Assembly (NCBI RefSeq): GCF_000002995.4
Contig: NW_025062477.1
Span: forward strand, 9,706,649 to 9,770,648
Direction of reading: 5' to 3'
DNA length: 64,000 nucleotides
Origin: Brugia malayi
Lineage: Eukaryota; Nematoda; Chromadorea; Rhabditida; Onchocercidae
The translations under genes were made by a program, and so were the position numbers. Shown piece by piece: positions 62,601 through 64,000 of the stretch. The first letter of the stretch is position 1; each line of letters begins with the position of its first letter. The notes under the pieces are model-generated. The model did not search any database. It worked only from the letters and a program-made list of their open reading frames with translations, and was not told where the DNA came from.

Positions 62601-63514
62601 CCTTTTATGCTTATGATCTCCTGTACCACTCTATTTTTCGAAAATTTATTTAGAATTCAGAAAAATGAAAGGATTAGTTGAGTAATTTTATGCTTATTGA
62701 AATAAAAATTAACAGACCTCTCCGAATATTTTGATTATGCTAAAGAAACTAAAGAAATGGTGGTTCATTAAGTGACATCATTCTTTGTGCAAAAGATTCT
62801 TAAACGATGTTTTCAAACTGTCATTGGACATCATTTTGGACATTGTTTCAACTATAATATTAGTGCATTAGCTGCAACAATCAAATATTTCAATGCTAAC
62901 AGTAGAATCCAAAAACAAAATTGGAATCGAAAAATGGCGTTTGATTGTTTTCTCTAACACACAGTTGGATAATTGTAGGAGTTGGAGAATAGTGCAGTTA
63001 AGTTTCTATAGAAGCCACTATTGCATTAATTTCGTCGCCTATTCCATTAAGCTAATGAATAAGCCACGTGAGCAAAATTTCAATTTATAGAGGTAATTTG
63101 TTTGTACATTGAGAGGACAAAGTCGAAAACCTGATTTTAACACTAATAAAATCAGCCCTTCACTAATATACCATCCAGCAATGACAACACTGCGAATCTT
63201 CGGCCAATTAATTTCAACCCATACAGCAAAATGCTGCGACTCTTTAACTACACCACTTGCTTGCATTTCTGCATGTTTTATTAAAATATATCATTCTTGT
63301 TAGTTACAAAATTACCTCAGGTGGTTTACTCACAGATGCAGTATCTATGAGAGTTGATTACCCATGCTTTCAATTTCAAAAATTTGATTTCACTGATTCT
63401 GTGTTTTATTGTCATTTACTTTCAGGAGCATAAAATAGCGGAAGAAGCAATTGAGCGGCTGCTTTTGAATACCGCGTCATCAAGTCTGCTCAACGATTCA
63501 GCATCTGATAAGAG
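29494..63514 (+). CDS. zfh-2: Zinc finger homeobox transcription factor, zfh-2/ZFHX3/ZFHX4 orthologue, 3'-partial, 13 exons
   Basis: Large nuclear DNA-binding protein of the ATBF1/ZFHX family; in animals it controls neuronal and tissue differentiation. Exons 29494-29604, 31930-32054, 32930-33150, 34021-34181, 34368-34557, 34801-34911, 35146-35291, 44588-44715, 45716-45918, 46071-46148, 55830-55925, 61734-61864 and 63426-63514 chain in phase to 596 codons. Visible: a Ser/Asn-rich N-terminus; ZF1 (C181, C184, H197, H202) with the signature [11 protein letters not shown]; a CxxC plus [11 protein letters not shown] linker specific to this family; ZF2 (C236-H258) with [19 protein letters not shown]3 (C288, C291, H305); ZF4 (C327-H349) with [11 protein letters not shown]5 (C389-H411); ZF6 (C451-H471); ZF7 (C516-H537); ZF8 (C551-H569). 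Finger order and linkers match vertebrate ZFHX3. Homeodomains are not reached. Family identity is very sure; the first two exons are less so. Confidence 0.93.
29605..31929 (+). other. zfh-2: zfh-2 intron 1
   Basis: 2.3 kb. Carries CA-rich DNA around 31250-31330 and the ATT/CAT microsatellite 31461-31529. Open frames there are microsatellite translations. Confidence 0.6.
31461..31529 (+). repeat. ATT then CAT trinucleotide microsatellite
   Basis: Seven ATT units run directly into about 15 CAT units interrupted twice by CAACAT. Confidence 0.9.
31930..32054 (+). CDS. zfh-2: zfh-2 exon 2 (proposed)
   Basis: Acceptor TTTCAG; 125 bases open in one frame with balanced codons ([20 protein letters not shown]), phase 0 in and phase 2 out at AACG|GTTTAT. 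The phase joins exactly to the exons on both sides. No recognisable domain. Confidence 0.6.
32055..32929 (+). other. zfh-2: zfh-2 intron 2
   Basis: 875 bases. Contains TACGTCACATGG near 32529-32540 (CRE-like half plus E-box-like core) and, at its 3' end, an inverted pair of POU octamers. The minus-strand open frame 32253-32546 is not supported. Confidence 0.6.
32857..32920. promoter_or_regulatory. TAATTA cluster with inverted POU octamer pair
   Basis: CATTAATTATTAATT is followed by octamer ATGCAAAT (32873-32880) and its exact reverse complement ATTTGCAT (32913-32920), ending 9 bases before exon 3. Octamers are the classical POU-domain site and TAATTA the homeodomain core. In vivo use is inference. 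Confidence 0.4.
32930..33150 (+). CDS. zfh-2: zfh-2 exon 3
   Basis: Acceptor TTTGCAG, donor ACCG|GTACGT. Encodes 73 codons ([16 protein letters not shown] ... [18 protein letters not shown] ... [15 protein letters not shown]). No finger; Ser/Thr/Asn/Leu-rich linker ahead of ZF1. Confidence 0.85.
33151..34020 (+). other. zfh-2: zfh-2 intron 3
   Basis: 870 bases AT-rich, donor GTACGT, acceptor TTTTTCAG; nothing else seen. Confidence 0.8.
34021..34181 (+). CDS. zfh-2: zfh-2 exon 4: ZF1
   Basis: Ser/Thr-rich lead, then [19 protein letters not shown] with C-x2-C-x12-H-x4-H (34104-34169), almost identical to the first shared finger of vertebrate ZFHX3/4. Phase 1 in, phase 0 out. Confidence 0.95.
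34368..34557 (+). CDS. zfh-2: zfh-2 exon 5: ZFHX linker and ZF2
   Basis: Starts [20 protein letters not shown], the family-specific Cxx[10 protein letters not shown] linker, then ZF2 [19 protein letters not shown] (C-x2-C-x12-H-x5-H, 34455-34523). Donor ACAG|GTCAGG, phase 1, preferred over the GTACTT five bases on because it fits exon 6. Confidence 0.96.
34801..34911 (+). CDS. zfh-2: zfh-2 exon 6: ZF3, first part
   Basis: Encodes [21 protein letters not shown], matching vertebrate [20 protein letters not shown], with 13 rather than 12 residues before the first His. Phase 1 out at ATTG|GTAGGC. Confidence 0.92.
35146..35291 (+). CDS. zfh-2: zfh-2 exon 7: end of ZF3 and ZF4
   Basis: Acceptor TTTTTAAG (unusual) gives HIEKDRS across the junction, like vertebrate HMNVERS. 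Then ZF4 [19 protein letters not shown] with C-x2-C-x12-H-x5-H. Donor ATG|GTAAGT, phase 0. Confidence 0.93.
37481..37600 (+). repeat. CA/CATA-rich satellite
   Basis: Imperfect ACAC and ACATAC units over about 120 bases. It creates long open frames in two + frames (37301-37906 and 37308-37691) and on the minus strand; these are His/Thr/Tyr-rich artefacts. Confidence 0.85.
39540..40110. promoter_or_regulatory. Candidate intronic regulatory element
   Basis: GC-richer, low-repeat DNA inside the 9.3-kb intron, with CACTAATTC, CCCTAATTAC and GACCATGGTGCGGTGATGG. No convincing open frame with splice sites. Function inferred from composition only. Confidence 0.25.
42877..42899. repeat. Perfect 9-base stem hairpin
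   Basis: ACGGTGCAT, 5-base loop ATGAA, ATGCACCGT. The left arm overlaps a direct repeat of GTGCATATGAA (42869-42879 and 42880-42890). Confidence 0.8.
43855..44095. promoter_or_regulatory. Candidate internal promoter/enhancer of zfh-2
   Basis: Compact GC-richer island 500 bases upstream of exon 8. Includes ACTAATTGAT, GTAATTACTG, GC-box GGGCGG (43914-43919), GGCGTGGC (43960-43967), the palindrome ATTGGCCAAT (43983-43992) that carries CCAAT on both strands, and the 22-base palindrome at 44060-44081. Could drive a short isoform starting before ZF5. Inference. Confidence 0.4.
44060..44081. repeat. 22-base perfect palindrome of TGCA units
   Basis: ATA followed by four TGCA/CATG units and TAT, fully self-complementary over 22 bases. 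Confidence 0.85.
44588..44715 (+). CDS. zfh-2: zfh-2 exon 8: ZF5, first part
   Basis: Acceptor TTCCAG. Begins [11 protein letters not shown], aligning with vertebrate LVAHIKEGGKAN right after ZF4, and ends in [11 protein letters not shown]. Phase 2 out at TCATG|GTAATT. Confidence 0.92.
44716..45715 (+). other. zfh-2: zfh-2 intron 8
   Basis: 1.0 kb AT-rich; donor GTAATT, acceptor TTTTCCAG. No other feature seen. Confidence 0.8.
45716..45918 (+). CDS. zfh-2: zfh-2 exon 9: end of ZF5 and start of ZF6
   Basis: Completes ZF5 ([15 protein letters not shown]-x2-C-x12-H-x5-H), then a Ser/Met/Pro linker and [18 protein letters not shown] chose donor GTAAGT at 45919 rather than GTGCTA at 45910 because only that restores 12 residues between Cys and His in ZF6. 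Confidence 0.9.
46071..46148 (+). CDS. zfh-2: zfh-2 exon 10: end of ZF6
   Basis: Acceptor GTTGCAG. Adds HMQQH (C-x2-C-x12-H-x3-H) and an acidic/polar linker ([18 protein letters not shown]). Donor TGCG|GTAAGT, phase 1. Confidence 0.88.
51780..51785 (-). terminator. Polyadenylation signal for the minus-strand ORF
   Basis: AATAAA on the minus strand about 40 bases after the TAG of the minus-strand reading frame. Confidence 0.35.
51823..52107 (-). CDS. Putative terminal exon of an unidentified nested gene
   Basis: On the minus strand an acceptor-like CTTATTCCAG (ending at 52108) leads into about 94 codons with good third-position bias (AGC, AAG, GAC, TGC), unlike the surrounding intron. The product reads ...[17 protein letters not shown]..., then a Cys/His/Trp part ([18 protein letters not shown]), a Lys/Pro-rich part ([11 protein letters not shown]) and a basic C-terminus KVSKGRK before TAG. 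An AATAAA follows 40 bases on. The first in-frame ATG is internal, so an upstream exon is needed; I could not place it. A donor-like GTTAGC lies seven codons before the stop, so the exon might instead end at 51845. I do not recognise the family. Alternatives: chance ORF or decayed pseudogene. Confidence 0.4.
   Translation of the reverse strand, partial: NVVFHYPKFTNIFQLPELAGRPMINISHWYGNSIKKCESKDSCDHIESYISKLKKPPKKHYRTTLYNLNVKRQMTAVSSYLSQFNQLKVSKGRK
52159..52374 (+). CDS. Possible small ORF divergent from the nested minus-strand exon
   Basis: ATG in context AGAAAATGGG opens 71 codons ([18 protein letters not shown]...), with an amphipathic middle ([16 protein letters not shown]) and a hydrophobic Cys/Phe tail to TGA. 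Starts 51 bases from the minus-strand exon, so the two could be related, but no polyadenylation signal follows closely and no family is recognised. May be chance. Confidence 0.22.
   Translation: MGSKLSFEAFPLVDLTKKLICSFDKNVISLDAQIQQLKDAPSFHYDILITGSNGLKHVSFCSCYSSFIILV
53771..53828 (+). repeat. CATTC pentanucleotide satellite
   Basis: About eleven CATTC/CATTT units (GGAAT on the other strand), with small variations. Confidence 0.9.
54271..54750. promoter_or_regulatory. Candidate intronic enhancer with POU octamers
   Basis: Two ATGCAAAT octamers (54278-54285, 54596-54603), the second in TATGCAAATTAGCATATCAT. Then a low-repeat stretch with GGATTAGCG, GTTTCGTTGGTTGGCC and TCTCGAGA. Function is inference. 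Confidence 0.3.
55649..55698 (+). repeat. 15-base direct repeat
   Basis: ATGATAACTGCTGAT at 55649-55663 and 55684-55698, 35 bases apart, about 130 bases before exon 11. Confidence 0.85.
55830..55925 (+). CDS. zfh-2: zfh-2 exon 11: ZF7, first part
   Basis: Acceptor after a 28-base T-rich tract. Acidic lead ([10 protein letters not shown]), then [10 protein letters not shown]. Phase 1 in and out; donor ACCA|GTAAGC. Confidence 0.9.
55926..61733 (+). other. zfh-2: zfh-2 intron 11 (5.8 kb)
   Basis: AT-rich. Poly-T at 59103-59119, poly-A at 59221-59231, a 16-base palindrome TCCTATATATATAGGA (61109-61124), GC-richer patches at 59800-59850 and 60120-60260. An exon-like frame at 59932-59982 does not fit the phase and would split ZF7. 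Confidence 0.7.
61734..61864 (+). CDS. zfh-2: zfh-2 exon 12: end of ZF7 and start of ZF8
   Basis: Acceptor ATTTCAG. Completes ZF7 ([18 protein letters not shown]-x2-C-x12-H-x4-H), then [18 protein letters not shown], parallel to vertebrate LRCPLCQDMLNNKIHLQLH. ZF8 has only 9 residues between Cys and His. Donor GAG|GTATCA, phase 0. Confidence 0.9.
61865..63425 (+). other. zfh-2: zfh-2 intron 12
   Basis: 1.56 kb AT-rich intron, acceptor ACTTTCAG. Small open frames at 62772-63303 have no support. Confidence 0.75.
63426..63514 (+). CDS. zfh-2: zfh-2 exon 13
   Basis: Adds the last His of ZF8 ([15 protein letters not shown]), aligning with the vertebrate helix HSVAPDCVEKLIM after this finger, then a Ser-rich tail. 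Donor AAGAG|GTAACC, phase 2; unspliced it would hit TAA at once. Confidence 0.88.
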
Positions 63515-63832
63515 GTAACCCTCACAATATTTTTCCGGTAATCAGTTCAGATAAACTTAATATATATGATAAATCAAAATAAACAAAACTAGAAGAATAC
63601 CGTCATGTTTATGATAAGACACAAGACAAAGCATGAACATATATCAATTTTATATACAAATGCTTTTGTCATAAGCCATATTTTGATTACAGAATAGGTA
63701 CCTGTTCAAATGGCACTAATTGTAAAAAAATATTAATAATTCATGGTGGTTTTGTCGAAAAGGGAATGATTTTGATAGCTTGCATAGAGAACGCATGGGT
63801 CTTATGATAATTAGTAGACTCATTATTTTCAG

Positions 63833-63909
63833 TAGATGACGATATTGAAGATTTGCAAAGAAAAATTGATCACATTTTAGATGGTTGTCCTTCCAGTCTC
63901 AATTTGGTG
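63833..63909 (+). CDS. zfh-2: Possible next zfh-2 exon, phase unresolved
   Basis: After TTTTCAG the frame DDDIEDLQRKIDHILDG reads well, with donor-like GTGGGA near 63907. It needs one leftover base, but exon 13 leaves two. A 5-base microexon or another donor would be required. The right limit is approximate. Confidence 0.3.
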
Positions 63910-64000
63910 GGACTAGTGTTGCTTGAGATTTCACATTTATTTCCAGTATTGGTGCCAGGCGTTAGCGTTGTATTACTTGACTAGTTCCATCTTTATCATT

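Noticed and set aside
1..64000. CRISPR arrays, bacterial insertions, transposase genes or rRNA
   Set aside because: Looked for on both strands; no spaced identical repeats, no long prokaryotic-style frames and no transposase or rRNA signatures seen.

Overview
The window looks like nuclear DNA from a nematode, most plausibly an AT-rich clade III (spirurid or filarial-like) parasite. The reasons are strongly AT-rich non-coding DNA, many introns ending in T-rich tracts plus CAG/TAG, a eukaryotic class 2 dihydroorotate dehydrogenase (DHODH) and a ZFHX/zfh-2 family zinc-finger gene. The species assignment is inference. Wherever I could see coding sequence, the exon phases chain without a frame conflict, except at the extreme right end.

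Layout. (1) 1-4529, + strand: DHODH, 9 exons, with only the first codons cut off by the left edge; it encodes 373 visible residues against 395 in human. Two loops that are nearly invariant in this family are replaced. (2) 4530-29493: about 25 kb without a protein gene that I can support. It holds one tRNA-Ala(AGC) on the minus strand at 9583-9654, microsatellites, a G-rich quadruplex motif at 18203, and patches of higher-complexity sequence rich in TAATTA, CCAAT and E-box motifs that look like regulatory DNA. (3) 29494 to the right edge, + strand: the 5' two-thirds of a zfh-2 (ZFHX3/ZFHX4) orthologue. Thirteen exons total 1790 coding bases spread over 34 kb, giving 596 codons with eight C2H2-type fingers in the same order as vertebrate ZFHX proteins. 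The homeodomains must lie beyond the window. Introns of about 9.3, 9.7 and 5.8 kb separate the finger exons.

Inside the large zfh-2 introns are a minus-strand coding-like exon at 51823-52107 with a stop codon and an AATAAA signal (possible nested gene), a divergent small + strand ORF beside it, a compact GC-richer element at 43855-44095 that looks like an internal promoter or enhancer, paired POU-octamer sites, and several satellites. DHODH acts in pyrimidine synthesis at the mitochondrial inner membrane. zfh-2 is a developmental transcription factor, and the long intergenic desert plus long introns fit the usual architecture of such a regulator. Nothing indicates that the two genes work together.
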